Assembly (NCBI GenBank): GCA_021292105.1
Contig: CM037868.1
Coordinates: forward strand, 24,307,908-24,371,907
DNA length: 64,000 nucleotides
Origin: Anadara kagoshimensis
Taxonomy: Eukaryota > Mollusca > Bivalvia > Arcoida > Arcidae
Reading direction: 5' to 3'
In this document: positions 32,901-43,846 of the stretch, one piece after another
Layout of the letters: the number at the start of each line of letters is the position of its first letter
Numbering within the stretch: position 1 is the first letter of the stretch
Position numbers and translations under genes: made by a program
Notes under the pieces: model-generated
What the model was told of the DNA's origin: nothing
The model's database searches: none
What the model saw: the letters and a program-made list of their open reading frames with translations, nothing else

Positions 32901-35900
32901 TGAAAGTTGGTGGGTTTTTACAGGTACTCTGGTTTCCCCATACATGTTAGTTTCAAATGGTGTTTTGATATACATGTACATAGCTCCAGATAAGAGGAGT
33001 ATCTGTGTAAATAACCTTTATGTTTTTTGAAAATTTGAAAATACTCTTTAAATTGTAAAAACCCTTTGAAAATTCTCATTACTCTTTACAATTCTTATAA
33101 CAGTAGAGCCTGCTATGGGGGTTGAACTCCTGACCCAAGTACCTATGAAATGCCATTGTCACAATGAAGATGATGTTACTGTATTATTGTAAAAAGTTAT
33201 ACTTATTTGAATAAATGGCTTTAAAAATTGAAAATAATCTTTACACTTTTTATGGATCATTGTCGATAGATTTTACAGGATACCTTTTTGAAAAAAGTAG
33301 GGGCAATAACCCTTCATGTCAAATTCTTATCTGGAGCTCTGTATGTATATCTATAATATTATTTTATACTATAGGAAGCCAAATGTCAGAAGAATCCACA
33401 GAAAGTGAGACTTTGTCATGTGATATTGTAGACAAGTTTGATGTAATGGATCTGAAATCATCCAGTGAATCTCCAAGGGAGGCAATGAGAACAGCTGAAA
33501 ATGACCATAAACATGTGCTGGCTAATCTGAAATATGCCATTCCTTATTTATCAGACAAATTAAAAGCGAGTTTAGCTAATAGACTGACGAAAGAGGAAAA
33601 TGGTCCAAATCTAGATTCTCTCGGAAACAATCTCAAGTCGGAAGATTCTGATAAAAAATTAGTGACTGGAAATCCAGATAGGACTAGTTCTTGTGAAAAT
33701 AACGAATCTGATTTTATTTGTGATGGATCACTGTCATCGGAAAAAGATTTTTTACTTTCGGAATCTCTGGGTTTTGATAAAGCATCAGAACACTCTAATC
33801 AAGATGATCTTGTATTTGATAGTAGACCGTCTTTAAGTATGATGCTTACAGGATTTGATGACCCATGGGAAGATGGCGGAATTGGTTTCTATGGTAACCA
33901 TACAGATAGCTCAGATGATGAAGTTGTAAATCATCTAGATTCTGACCATGAGGTATTATAAATATTTTATTTGAATGTTAAACTGTCTGTTAATTTATAT
34001 TGATTTTAATGTGCCAGAAAATTCTAGGGGTTCCCAAATTTGCATTAAATATTGCTTATTTTCCCAATTTCATGGAAGGGCCACAGACCAGCACTGGTAA
34101 AGACATGCTGGAAATAGCTAGGATCTTTATTGCAAGACTGTCATGTTGTGACAATATTTGAAATTTTATGGTTAAGGACAACTAGATTTAATTTGATAGA
34201 ATATGGCTGTTGTTTGGGAATTTTAGTGGTCAAATTTGGAAATTTTAGTCATTTTTTCTAGATTTCCTAGATGAGAGATTTCTTTTTTTTCCAATATTAA
34301 AATCTATTCTTGCTCTTTAGAGTGCTGAGAGTGATGGACCAGAAGTTTTACCATTGTTTAATTTGGACGAGAGCTCCGATAGTGGAGAGGCTGACGATGA
34401 ATTTGAGTGCGAATGTGATCATTGTCAACTCATACGATCACAAAGAGGTTCTGAAAATCACAGAGAGATGACTGATCAACAGACTGTTACTAACGGCGAC
34501 CAGACTGAGGGTGACAGCCACAGACATGAATTGTGGTCAGCATGGTTAGTACCTTGTACAGACGTACCTGTTAATTTATGTTTGATACTACAGTCATACC
34601 TGTCATAAAGGCCAACTGCTTATAAAAGCTTTATTCTTAGTATTTGAACCTGTATATGAAGACCACCTGCCATTAAAGACCACTTTTATAAGTTCTCTTG
34701 GTTGACCCTTGTAGACAGGTTTGACTATATAAACCTGTATATAAAGGCCACCCAGGGGAACCAATTATAGTGGCCTTTTTGGGCAGGTAGCCATATATAA
34801 AGGTCACCAAAGGGAACCATTAAAAGTGGTCTTTATTGACAGGTGGCCCTTATATAGGTTGAAATAACCTGAATAATAGCAATTGGGATAAGATTTCACT
34901 GGCCTTTAAAAGCAGTTGGCCCTTATATAGAGTTTGCCTTTTAGGCAGATTTGATTGTATTTTCAAAATACAGTCAAACCTGGATATAAAGGCCACTCAA
35001 GGGAACCAGTAAAGTGACCTTTATGGGCAGGCAGCCTTTATATAAAGGTTGAAATAATATAAATAAAGAACAATTGGGATATAATTCGACTGGCCTTTAT
35101 AAGCATGGTCCTTATATAGAGTTGGCCTTTAAGGCAGGTTGGACTGTAATGGGTAGCCTCCCTAGGTTTGAATCCTAGCTATTTTATTTGGGCGTACTAT
35201 TTATCCAATCCATGCCCATATCACAATTCCAGGGTTCTTCTTTCACCCTTATGTGAATGAAGCCAGGGCCCTCGCAATTGTGAAAATAAACAACATAATA
35301 GCCAAAACTGTAAAAGAAAGCTCCAAATATACTGCTTTTAAATCTGAAATTGCCAGAATTGTGAAAATTTGCAAACTGATTGTGGAAAAAAGACCTTAAG
35401 GTTTTGAATTATGAATGGGGCAGAATGTAGCCACAAATATAACCCAGTGAGAATCAAAGCAAATAAAAAAAAAACTAAAACTCGCAAATTAGGTTAAAAC
35501 ACATGAGAAGAGTGGCCGCCGAGTGCTCCAGAAGGGTAAGCTAGCTGCACTCACCAAGAGTGGCCGCCGAGTGCTCCAGAAGGGTAAGCTATCTGCACTT
35601 GCCAAGAGTGGCCGCCAAGTGCTCCAGAAGGGTAAACTAGCTGCACTCGCCAAGAGTGGCCGCCGAGTGCTCCAGAAGGGTAAGCTAGCTGCACTCACCA
35701 AGAGTGGCCGCCGAGTGCTCCAGAAGGGTAAGCTATCTGCACTTGCCAAGAGTGGCCGCCAAGTGCTCCAGAAGGGTAAGCTAGCTGCACTCGCCAAGAG
35801 TGGCCGCCGAGTGCTCCAGAAGGGTAAGCTAGCTGCACTCGCCACATGTGTAATTAAATTGAGAACGAAAGGAACATGGGACTATAGGAGGTCAAATATG

Positions 35901-38900
35901 AATACACCTGTGTAAACTGAATACCTGTCTTATTTAAACACATTCCAGAAGTTATTGAGTTTTATAAAAAATGTTCCATTTAAATTTGAAATACACATTG
36001 TTATTGAAGGTTACCTGATGTTGATGATGAGGAAGGATTATATAGAATTAATATAGAAGAGTTAAGTCCCCTTGATTTGCTGATGAATGACAGAAGAAAT
36101 GAGTTGGAGTTAATGTTTGAGGTATGATAATTAACAATAGGCTCATGGGCTTAATCGCTCACCTAGGAATGTGTCACATATCCCTTGCAAAGTTCAATAG
36201 GTGATTGCATTAATTACCGGGTCATCAAAATGTTTCATAGTGTGTATCCCAATGCCAGGATATAAGCAAAGTAAATACATGTCTTAAGAATCAGCTAAAG
36301 GTGAGCTAAAATGTTTAAGAAATTTGTGATACATTTTTGACTCTCTCTCTCTCCCATTTGTGAATTGGGCCTCGGACCTTGCAATTGTGAAAATAAGCAT
36401 CAAAATTGCCAAAATTGTGTCAAAGAAAATGATACAAAACTCCAAAATACTGGGTTTTTTTTAAAGCTAAAATATCCAAAATTGTGAAAATTGGTTGAGT
36501 GATTGAGAAAAAAACATTTCATATTGAATTGTGAATGGGGCAGAATATTGGCCCCAAAAATGATCCAGTTAGAGCCCTGATATTGTATAATGTTGGGATT
36601 GAGAAAGGACACTCTATATTCCACTGTTGTTGTTAAATCTCCATCCACTCTGTCATAAGGTTAAGCATCGTAAAAACCTCTGCACCTACAAGTATCAGCT
36701 TGATCAATAATTTTGCGAAATTATTGTCATTTCCAGACTTACAATTTTTCACACTTAAAATTTGGCCGTAAATACAAGTTTGTCCAGAGGTTTATTTAGT
36801 TAGTTATGATCCAATCATTCTGAAACTACCATCACCTGTGATCAATTTTCTCCATTTGAGGGCGGGGATATAAGTCTCCTACATAGACAGTTTTAGTTAT
36901 TAATGCATTGTTTTGAAAACTTCATGATCTTGTAATTTGTATCACTGGCTGTAGAAACTACGTCTTAAGACATTGGTATTAATAAAGCAACTACATCTTG
37001 ACATCTATAACTTACAAATTTTATGCCAATTCAGTATACCGTTCTGAAAATAAAGAAATTTTTGTGTTGGTTTTTGCATACAATTCACAAGTGTAACAAG
37101 ATGCTAATTTAAACCAAATGCATATTTTCACCCCCTGCTTGTCAAAAAATGAGAAAAGAAGAAAATTATATACCTGATTGTTTTACTTTTAAAATTACCA
37201 GTCTATAATTTACATTTATATTTTATTTGTAGAATGTAATTTTACAAATGCTGGCAGTACATCCAGATTTACTAAGTGATCACGCCCCACCGCCTGCTTC
37301 CACACGCATCATAGAAAATCTACCCTGTTTTCCAGTGACAAAAGAGCATATAGGTAAGATGATTTTGTCAGTAAAAGGTCAGAGGTCAAAAAGGTTATGG
37401 GTTCAAATTCAGATTGAGAACATTTAGGTAGGACGATTTTGTCTGTCAATGCCAAAGGTCACATGGTTGAAAGGTCATGAGTTCAATCCAGACTAAGAAC
37501 ATTTAGGTAGGACAATTTTGTCTGTTAAAGTCAAAGATCATCAAGGTCATAGGTTCAAAAGGTCATGGGTTCAATCCAGACTGAGAACATTTGGGTAAGA
37601 TGATTGTGTCTGTCAAAGCCAAAGGTCAGAAGGTCAAGGGTTGAATTCAGAATGAAAACATTTAGGTAAGATGATTTTGTCTGTCAAAGTCAAAGGTCAA
37701 TCACTTGCACTCTAAAAAGAGCAGGTTCATTTTGAAGAATCTTTATACAGACTATGTATGACCAGTGGTCATTCTAAAAGGGGCCATAGGACCATTGATT
37801 CCTTATTTGTCAAATGACCCCATTGTTAAAGTCTCAGTGGGCCATATTTAACGTAACAGGAATGCAAAAATATTGGATGCAGTCTTTAGAAATGGTCCCC
37901 TCTCTGAAAAATCCCAGATTGAACACTGTTTGGCTTACAAGTACAATACCAGTATGTTTGTGTTTATATGTGAATATTTTTTTTATTTTCAGATCAAGGA
38001 TTATCATGTCCGATCTGTCTGTGTCCGTGTGAGTTGGAGGAGACGGTCTCACAACTTCCATGTCATCATTTATTTCATCCACTCTGTGTTCAAGCTTGGT
38101 TGAAGAAGGTTAGTGGTACATGTACATGATAAGTAAAACCTCATTGATAACTTTGCCATCTCGCTTATCGTCACACTACAGTCAAACCTGTCTATAAAGG
38201 CCATCCAAGAAAACCAGTAAAATTGGCCTTTATGGACAGGTGAACTTTATATACAGATTCAAGTAATATCAATAAAGAACAGTTAGGAGACTGGCCTTTA
38301 TAAGAGATGGCGTTTAAGGCAGGTTGGACTGTACATTGTATTTCCAAATCCCAAAATCATTACCAGTACTTTTATATTTTTCTTTATTACCCTCTCTTCA
38401 TTTATAGCCAAATCCTTTCACAATCCCAAAAAATTGAATGAAAATATGACACCATTTTGAAAAACAAAACCAGTCTTCGTCATCAACAGGATCTCTCAAG
38501 ATTTCAAACACAGGGTGATTGAATTTAGGATTTTCTCTAATAAAATTTAAAAAAAAACTATTATAAGTATTCTGCTGCACTTTCTAAATGGTCACACCAT
38601 AAGTCATATTATTCCCTTTGTTAATATTGTTCCTCTTTAATCTTTATGATTTGCCAGCTCCATCCTTTGCCTTGACTTATGTCCATCTCTCCTTGTGGAG
38701 AATTGGGCCAGTATCCTTTGCCCTAATGTGAAGAAATTTGAAGTTTTCAAAATTTCTATGAAGTATAAGATTGATAAATGAAATAGCTTTGACTAATAAA
38801 AATAAGTTGATTTACGTTGGTTCCTTGAGGGTAAAATAAAAACAATGCATTTATTATTTATTTATTGTTTATGAATTCTTTGCTAAACTTGATGATCTTT

Positions 38901-38947
38901 GTTACTTTCAGTCTGGTACATGTCCAGTTTGTCGTCATGCCCTTTAG
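29920..38947 (+). CDS. PJA2: Praja-type RING-H2 E3 ubiquitin ligase
   Basis: Seven exons (29920-31318, 33375-33952, 34321-34544, 36010-36121, 37233-37353, 37993-38108, 38912-38947) join in phase into 861 residues. The start ATG has A at -3 and G at +4, and a leader-exon acceptor lies 89 bases upstream. Residues 1-700 are polar, Ser/Lys/Asp-rich and probably disordered, with an acidic patch near 190-200. Residues about 717-735 are rich in Asp/Glu and Cys (DEFECECDHCQL). The C-terminal RING-H2 has ligands C817, C820, C835, H837, H840, C843, C854 and C857, ending WLKKSGTCPVCRHAL. The WLxKSGTCPVC block and the preceding PPAS...LP...VT..H linker point to Praja rather than RNF126/RNF181. Praja ligases pass ubiquitin from an E2 to targets such as PKA regulatory subunits in vertebrates; targets here are unknown. 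The protein is longer than human PJA1/PJA2 and ends four residues after the last zinc ligand. Confidence 0.9.
31560..31845 (+). repeat. 42-bp minisatellite in intron 1 of the Praja-like gene
   Basis: About 6.5 copies of TTCTTTGATGTCATTTTATT plus CATCAGAACATTTAGCCCTGCC. Divisible by 3, so it opens frames on both strands that are not genes. Confidence 0.95.
32118..32479. mobile_element. Non-autonomous element with 5-bp target duplication (CGTAAC family)
   Basis: The ends are CAAGGCCGTAACTA and TAGTTACGGCCCT, flanked by AACTC on both sides. A subterminal GAGGCAACTGCCTCG palindrome is shared with the elements at 45150 and 51447. No coding sequence. Confidence 0.8.
34589..35149. mobile_element. 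Cluster of three palindromic TACAGTC MITEs
   Basis: Copies at about 34589-34731, 34730-34962 and 34970-35148 lie head to tail in intron 3 of the Praja-like gene; two seem fused or nested. All carry GGCCTTTATA and CAATTGGGATA landmarks. Confidence 0.8.
35240..35450 (+). repeat. Dispersed repeat R
   Basis: Contains CCAGGGCCCTCGCAATTGTG, AACATAATAGCCAAAACTGT and GAATGGGGCAGAATGT. Copies occur at 36330-36600 (+), 51365-52450 (+, interrupted by two insertions) and about 63885-63970 (-). Confidence 0.7.
35512..35847 (+). repeat. 48-bp minisatellite with 144-bp higher-order period
   Basis: Seven copies of GAGTGGCCGCCGAGTGCTCC plus AGAAGGGTAAGCTAGCTGCACTCGCCAA. Variants (GCCGAG/GCCAAG, CTAGCTGC/CTATCTGC, CTCACC/CTTGCC/CTCGCC) repeat every third unit. 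The unit comes from inside repeat C, which flanks the array on both sides. Frames are open on both strands and encode nothing recognisable. Confidence 0.95.
36122..37232. other. Intron 4 of the Praja-like gene
   Basis: AT-rich intron with a copy of repeat R (36330-36600) and a GGGCTTAATCGCTCACCTAG segment related to the end of the 54.5-57.5 kb element. No exon seen. Confidence 0.6.
37344..37705 (+). repeat. Tandem repeat of the exon 5 donor region of the Praja-like gene
   Basis: Five units of about 75-95 bases. The first covers the end of exon 5 and its donor (CATATAG followed by GTAAGATGATTTTGTC). The next four repeat ACATTTAG with GTAGGAC/GTAAGAT GATTTTGTC and stretches rich in AGGTCA. Each spare unit keeps a usable-looking 5' splice site. 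Confidence 0.8.
38177..38333. mobile_element. Palindromic MITE with TACAGTC ends
   Basis: A slightly shortened copy in intron 6 of the Praja-like gene, with ends TACAGTCAAACCTGTC and GGTTGGACTGTA. Confidence 0.85.
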
Positions 38948-39058
38948 TGGTACACATACAGTTTGCTGTCATGCCATCTAGTTGTACTTGTCCAGCTTGT
39001 CGTCACGCCCTCTAGTGGTACACATTCAGTTTGATGTCATGCCCCCTAGTGGTAAATG
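38914..39058 (+). repeat. 34-bp repeat whose first unit is the last coding exon of the Praja-like gene
   Basis: Units start at 38914, 38948, 38982 and 39016, with a partial at 39050. The first unit makes up nearly all of exon 7, including the last two RING cysteine codons and the TAG. The third unit could still encode CPACRHAL plus stop. The unit is not a multiple of three. Units 3 and 4 contain CCTCTAGTGG and CCCCCTAGTGG, which match the CTCF core on the other strand. Confidence 0.9.
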
Positions 39059-39400
39059 TAGAGATTGTCATAACAACCAATGAAATCCTCAAACTGGTGT
39101 ATGGGAAAATAATTAGTGCAGGACCACTGAGAAAAAAAAAAAAAGAATTGAAAAGTGTATAAAGAACTGAAGGAAAAGTAGTCGCAACAGAATTTTGAAT
39201 TCAGAGAAAATGAAAGACCATATCAGGACCACTAGTGATAAATATAGACAAATGAAATCCCCAAACTGGTGTATGGAAAATTAATAAGTGTATGGTCACT
39301 GAGAAAAAAAATTAAAAAGTGTAAAATGAATTTAAAGGACGAAGTAAACGCCAGTATATTTTGAATTCAGAGAAAACGGAAAATGATGTCATGAAACGAA

Positions 39401-39406
39401 AATAAA
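39401..39406 (+). promoter_or_regulatory. candidate polyadenylation signal of the Praja-like gene
   Basis: AATAAA lies about 450 bases after the stop codon and is followed by T/GT-rich sequence typical of a cleavage region. Confidence 0.45.
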
Positions 39407-39589
39407 CGTACCCTTTCTTGCCATTTGTTCTTTGTGTTTGTAGTATAATCAGATTGTATACAGTGTTAAACTAGTGCTTATCTGTGTTCTATGGCATTAA
39501 CGTAAATGTGAGTCACTTTGTTATTACAAATCACATTGATTTTTGTGTATTTGTGACATATGTCACATTGTTGTTTGTTGTGAGAGTAT

Positions 39590-39940
39590 AAGTTTGATGG
39601 ATCTACTTGTTTTGACTTGTGAACACATGTGTGTAGTGGCTTTGTGCACATGTGTGTAGTGACTCATGTGTGTAGAGGTTTTGTGTACATGTGTGTAGTG
39701 GTTGTGTACATGTGTGGAGTGGCTTTGTGCACACTTGTGTAATGGCTTTGTGCACATTTGTGTAATGGCTGTGCATACATGTGTTGTGGTTGTGTACTTG
39801 TGTGTAGTAGTGTGTACATGTGTGTATGTGTTGTGGTTGTGTATGTATGTTGTGGTTGTGTAGTGGATGTGTATGTATGTTGTGGTTGTGAACATGTGTG
39901 TAGTGATTGTGTGTATGTGTGCCATATTAAAATCTGTGAT
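39590..39940. repeat. GT-rich minisatellite (GTGTGTAGTGG family)
   Basis: Irregular units of 16-28 bases built on TGTGTGTAGTGGTTGTGTAC and TTTGTGCACATGTG. Frames on either strand are artefacts of composition. Confidence 0.85.
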
Positions 39941-40363
39941 ATGTAAATTTTTATCTGTAAATCCAGAAAATTTCGCATTCATTTGATTATTTTGCATAAA
40001 TTCACATGAGTAACAAAATGTAAGTAATAAAATTTTCGTAAATATTACAATGACTAAAACCCAGATGACACTAAAAAGTGTGCAAATAAATTAACATGCT
40101 GATTTTTCTGAAAATGAACAAATATTAAATAAATATTCATCAATTTACTACAATTTATTTGTAATAGCTATTTCCAAATGACACTAAAAAAGTGTGCAAA
40201 AAAATGCTGCTTTTCGTGAACATTTCCGGATTTACATTATTTGATTATTTATTTATTTATTATGTGCAATACACATTTGTGAGTCATACACATGTAGATC
40301 TGTAAATCATGTGTTTGTTGTTGTAAATTAAATGTTTAAAACAAAATAATTTGTCTTAATTCT

Positions 40364-41456
40364 TCTTGTGTAGCTCAGTTGATGGAGTGCTCACTGTGTA
40401 TGTGGGAGGTTGAGCACCAGCTGGCTCTGACCAAGACTTAGAAATAGAGTGATTGTTCTTTCACCAAGCACTAGGCATTTAGAAATTAAAACAAAATAAT
40501 TTGTCTTAATTTTCTTCTCGTGTAGCTCACTTGGTAGCATGCTGACTCCGTATTTGGAGCTCAGGGTTTGAACACCAGCTGGCTCTGAACAAAAACTTGG
40601 AAATAAGTAGTGATTGATCTTTCACCAAGCACTAGGCATTTAGGAAAAAATATTAATTTGTGTTAATTCTGTTCTTGTGTAGCTCAGTTGGAAGAGTGCC
40701 CAGTCTGTATTTGGAGGTTCGGGGTTAAACACCTGCTGGCTCTAACCAAGACTTGGAAATAGAAAGTGATTGTTCTTTGACCAAGGACTAGGCATTTTGA
40801 AATAAAAACAAAATAATTTGTCTTAATTTTCTTCTCGTGTAGCTCAGTTGGTAGAGTGCCCACTCCATATTTATATATTTATTGGGGTTTGAACACTAGC
40901 TGGGTCTGACCAAGAATTGGAAATAGAAAGTGACTTTTCTTTCACCAAACACTAGGCATCATATACCCGTAGTTTGTCTTAACTTTTTTCTCGTGTAGCT
41001 CAGTTGGTGGAGTGCTCACTCCGTATTTGGAGGTCAGGGTTTGAACACCAGGTGCATCTGATCAGGACTCTGAAATAGAAAGTGATTGTTCTGTCACCAA
41101 GCATTAGGCATCATATACTTTGTCTTGATTTTCTTCTTGTGTAGCTCAGTTGGTGGAGTGTTCACTGTGTATTTGTAGGTCGGGGTTTGAACACCAGGTG
41201 GATATGATCAAGACTTAGAAATAGAAAGTGACTGTTCTGTCACCAAGCATTAGGCATTTAGAAATAAAAGCAAAATAATTTGTCTTGATTTTCTTCTTGT
41301 GTAGCTCAGTTGGTAGAGTGTTCACTCTGTATTTGGAGGTCAAGGGTTGAACATCATCTGGATCTAATCAAGACTTGGAAATAGAAAGTGACTGTTATTT
41401 TGCCAGTCACTTTGTATTTAGAAATGAAAGTCACAGGGTCCTTCGGAAGAGACATT
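40364..41456 (+). repeat. Tandem array of SINE family B heads
   Basis: Seven units of about 140-160 bases. Each has TGTAGCTCAGTTGGTAGAGT (A-box region), GGGGTTTGAACACC (B-box region), a CTGACCAAGACTTGGAAATA stretch and TTCACCAAGCACTAGGCATT, joined by TTTGTCTTAATTTTCTTCTC. Only the last unit continues into the SINE tail. Confidence 0.85.
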
Positions 41457-41468
41457 AAACCCTAAAGA

Positions 41469-41811
41469 GTTGAGTTGAGTAATGTGTTTAACATCCCAGT
41501 CAAGAATATTTCACTTATATCGAGACGTCACCAGCTATAGGCGAAGGTGCAGAAATTTTGCCTGTGCACTGCGCTAATGGCATTATACAGCAGGGTTCTT
41601 TAACGTGCCAAGCCTACGGTGACACGGGACCTCGTTTATTTTAAGTTCCCATCCGAAAGAACCGTGACTTTCATTTCATAATGCCGAGTGCTTGGCGAAA
41701 GAACAGTCACTACCCACTTTTCAGTCTTGGGTCAGACCCGGTCGAGGTTTGAACCAACGACCTCCCACTTACGGAGCGAGCACTCTACCAACTGAGCTAC
41801 CGCAGTGGTTA
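41469..41811 (-). mobile_element. Full-length SINE family B inserted in another SINE, 12-bp target duplication
   Basis: This 343-bp copy is flanked by AAACCCTAAAGA at 41457-41468 and 41812-41823. The head, CACTGCGGTAGCTCAGTTGG on the minus strand, is at the right; the 3' end (ACTCAACTCAAC) is at the left. It splits the tail of a plus-strand SINE and so defines both ends of the family. The duplication is the signature of LINE-driven retroposition. Confidence 0.9.
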
Positions 41812-41823
41812 AAACCCTAAAGA

Positions 41824-42325
41824 CCTATGTCACCGTAGACGTGGCAAGTTAAACATGTTAAAAGAAACTTCCCTGTATCTTGCCCTGAGCACACTTATTT
41901 GTAAAGGTAAAAATATCTGTGACTTCACCTATAGCTGGTAACCTGTGAATATAAGTGAAAATGAAAGTCACAGGGTCCTTTGGAAGATACTTTAAAAACA
42001 AAAGACCTGTAGACATGGCACATTGAAGAACCCTCTCTGAACATTAATTAATTGCTCCGAGAACACTTGCAAAGGTAAAAATTTCTGTCACTTCACCTTC
42101 AGCTGGTGACACATCTGATTATAAGTGAAAATGAAAGTCACTGGGTCCTTCGGAAGAGACCTTAAAAACTGATGCACCCTGTGGCACATAAGAACCCTCC
42201 TTGCATATTGCCCTAAGCACACTTGCAATGGTAAAAATTTCTGCCACTTCATCGATAGCTGGTGATATGTCATTATAAGTGAAATTTTCTTAACTTGGAC
42301 GTAAAACCCCATTCAATAAACCTTC
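41824..42325 (+). mobile_element. SINE family B tails, three tandem partial copies
   Basis: After the nested insertion the host tail resumes, and its AAAATGAAAGTCACAGGGTC to GCTGGTGACAC-like segment recurs at 41960 and 42130, ending TAAAACCCCATTCAATAAA. Confidence 0.7.
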
Positions 42326-42384
42326 TCTATTGCTATGGCACATAAACTGTCAGCTCTGAATTTCGGACCATTTTTGGGACAACA

Positions 42385-42576
42385 TACATTCAAACCTGTC
42401 TATAAAGGCCACCCATTGGAACCAGTAACAGTGACCTTTATGGGCAGGTGGCCTTTATATATAGGTTCAAATCACATGAATAAAGAACAATTGGGATACA
42501 CATGATCCAATTCCACTGGCCTTTACAAGCAGGTGGCCCTTATATAGAGGTGGCCTTTAAGGCAGGTTGAACTGTA
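42385..42576. mobile_element. Palindromic MITE with TACATTC/TACAGTC ends
   Basis: A full-length copy with ends TACATTCAAACCTGTC and GGCAGGTTGAACTGTA. Confidence 0.85.
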
Positions 42577-42964
42577 TTGAAATATTTGGCTGAAAACTTG
42601 GTACTGGTACTAAGATAATAGAAATTAACTCACACAGGTAATTTTATACACATGAATTTCACCTGAAATTAAAATGATTTTTCAAAAAAAATAAATTTAT
42701 AAACCCTTAAAGAACAAGAAATCTGTGCTACTGCTCTCTTTGAATACCCCCACTTTTAACTTCAACCATTGACAGTAAATGTTGAAAATAAACTAAGTTG
42801 GTAAACAGGAAGTAGATATCTGGCAGACTTGAAATGGGCACTTGCGATATAGGACCGCATACTGAACTCTCGTACAACATTTTCAGTGAACTGTTACAAC
42901 AATTTTTGTTTCGGACGAAAGGACAGATGTAAACAAGTATACCTCCATCTTCTTCAAAGTGGGA

Positions 42965-43250
42965 GTATAATTAAAATTGCCGTTATCACAGTATTGTTGA
43001 TAAGTTTGATGTCTCTATGTCCAGGATTGCGCTGGATATATTTGACGTCTCATAGTTCCATATTCCTTTCACACAATTTTGATTACACACGTGGCGGGTG
43101 TAGCTAAACAAGAGGTGCTTACCCTTCCGGAGCACCCGGCCTCACTTCCCTGGTGGAAGTTCACGTGTCTAACCTAACTTGTCAGTTCCAAAGTTTTTAC
43201 TTTGCTTCTGGATTGTGATTCGGAAATGGATTAGTATGTTTGTTTTTGAT
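42965..43250 (-). repeat. Dispersed repeat C, reverse copy
   Basis: Contains ACAAGAGGTGCTTACCCTTC and CCTCACTTCCCTGGTGGAAG and closely matches 9605-9890. Confidence 0.65.
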
Positions 43251-43739
43251 CACAACATGGAGTACATGTATGTACTATCACCAGAACAGTCAAAGGGAAA
43301 GGGAAATATTTCAATGTAACTGGTATTAATGTCTGAATATTTCAGAAATGTTTCACATTTTTATTACCTGTATTATAAGGGTCTTCACTGAAGAGGAAAA
43401 AAAATATAACACAATTTTTATTCATTAAAACAAAATAAAGTTTATTTTATCAACAAACAATTTAAAATGATGTATAATAAACAACATACTAGAACTCATT
43501 AATGCCTTAACAAGAAATATCTGTAATTATTTGTTATACCATTCTCTGGATTTTTTCACAATTCATGAAAATAGCGAAAATTTCCACCATGAGAAAATAA
43601 CCATGTGTACAATATTATTAAGAGAAGTTGATAACACAAAACGAGTATCCTTCATGCCATCAAACAGATTGATAGACAAGCTCAAACCCATCTAACCCCC
43701 CCCATACCCCACCCTGGTTTGCGGGGTATATATATATAT

Positions 43740-43846
43740 AAGGGGTGTCCAAATTCAGTTTGGAGCCAAAACAAAGCTAATCTTAAAACTTTCATGGTTT
43801 ACAATAAGATTAGCTTTGGGCTCCAAACTGAATTTGGGCACCCCTT
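43740..43846. repeat. Fold-back hairpin, about 42-bp arms
   Basis: AGGGGTGTCCAAATTCAGTT, TGGAGCC, AAGCTAATCTTA pairs with TAAGATTAGCTTTGGGCTCC, AAACTGAATTTGGGCACCCCT around a short loop. A weaker inverted repeat follows at 43880-44025. Confidence 0.85.

Larger units (their letters stand above)
31319..33374. other. Intron 1 of the Praja-like gene
   Basis: Holds the 42-bp minisatellite, the TIR element at 32118-32479 and AT-rich sequence. The frame from 33215 into exon 2 is open by chance and is intronic up to the acceptor at 33374. Confidence 0.75.

Noticed and set aside
33215..33374. N-terminal extension of Praja-like exon 2
   Set aside because: The open frame is intronic; exon 1 (phase 1) joins exactly at the acceptor ending at 33374.
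35489..35915. Overlapping 118- and 130-residue frames on opposite strands
   Set aside because: Both are by-products of a 48-bp minisatellite whose length is divisible by 3; the peptides are pure repeats with no domain.
39563..39997. His/Thr-rich minus-strand frames of 104 and 144 residues
   Set aside because: Produced by the GT-rich minisatellite downstream of the Praja-like gene.
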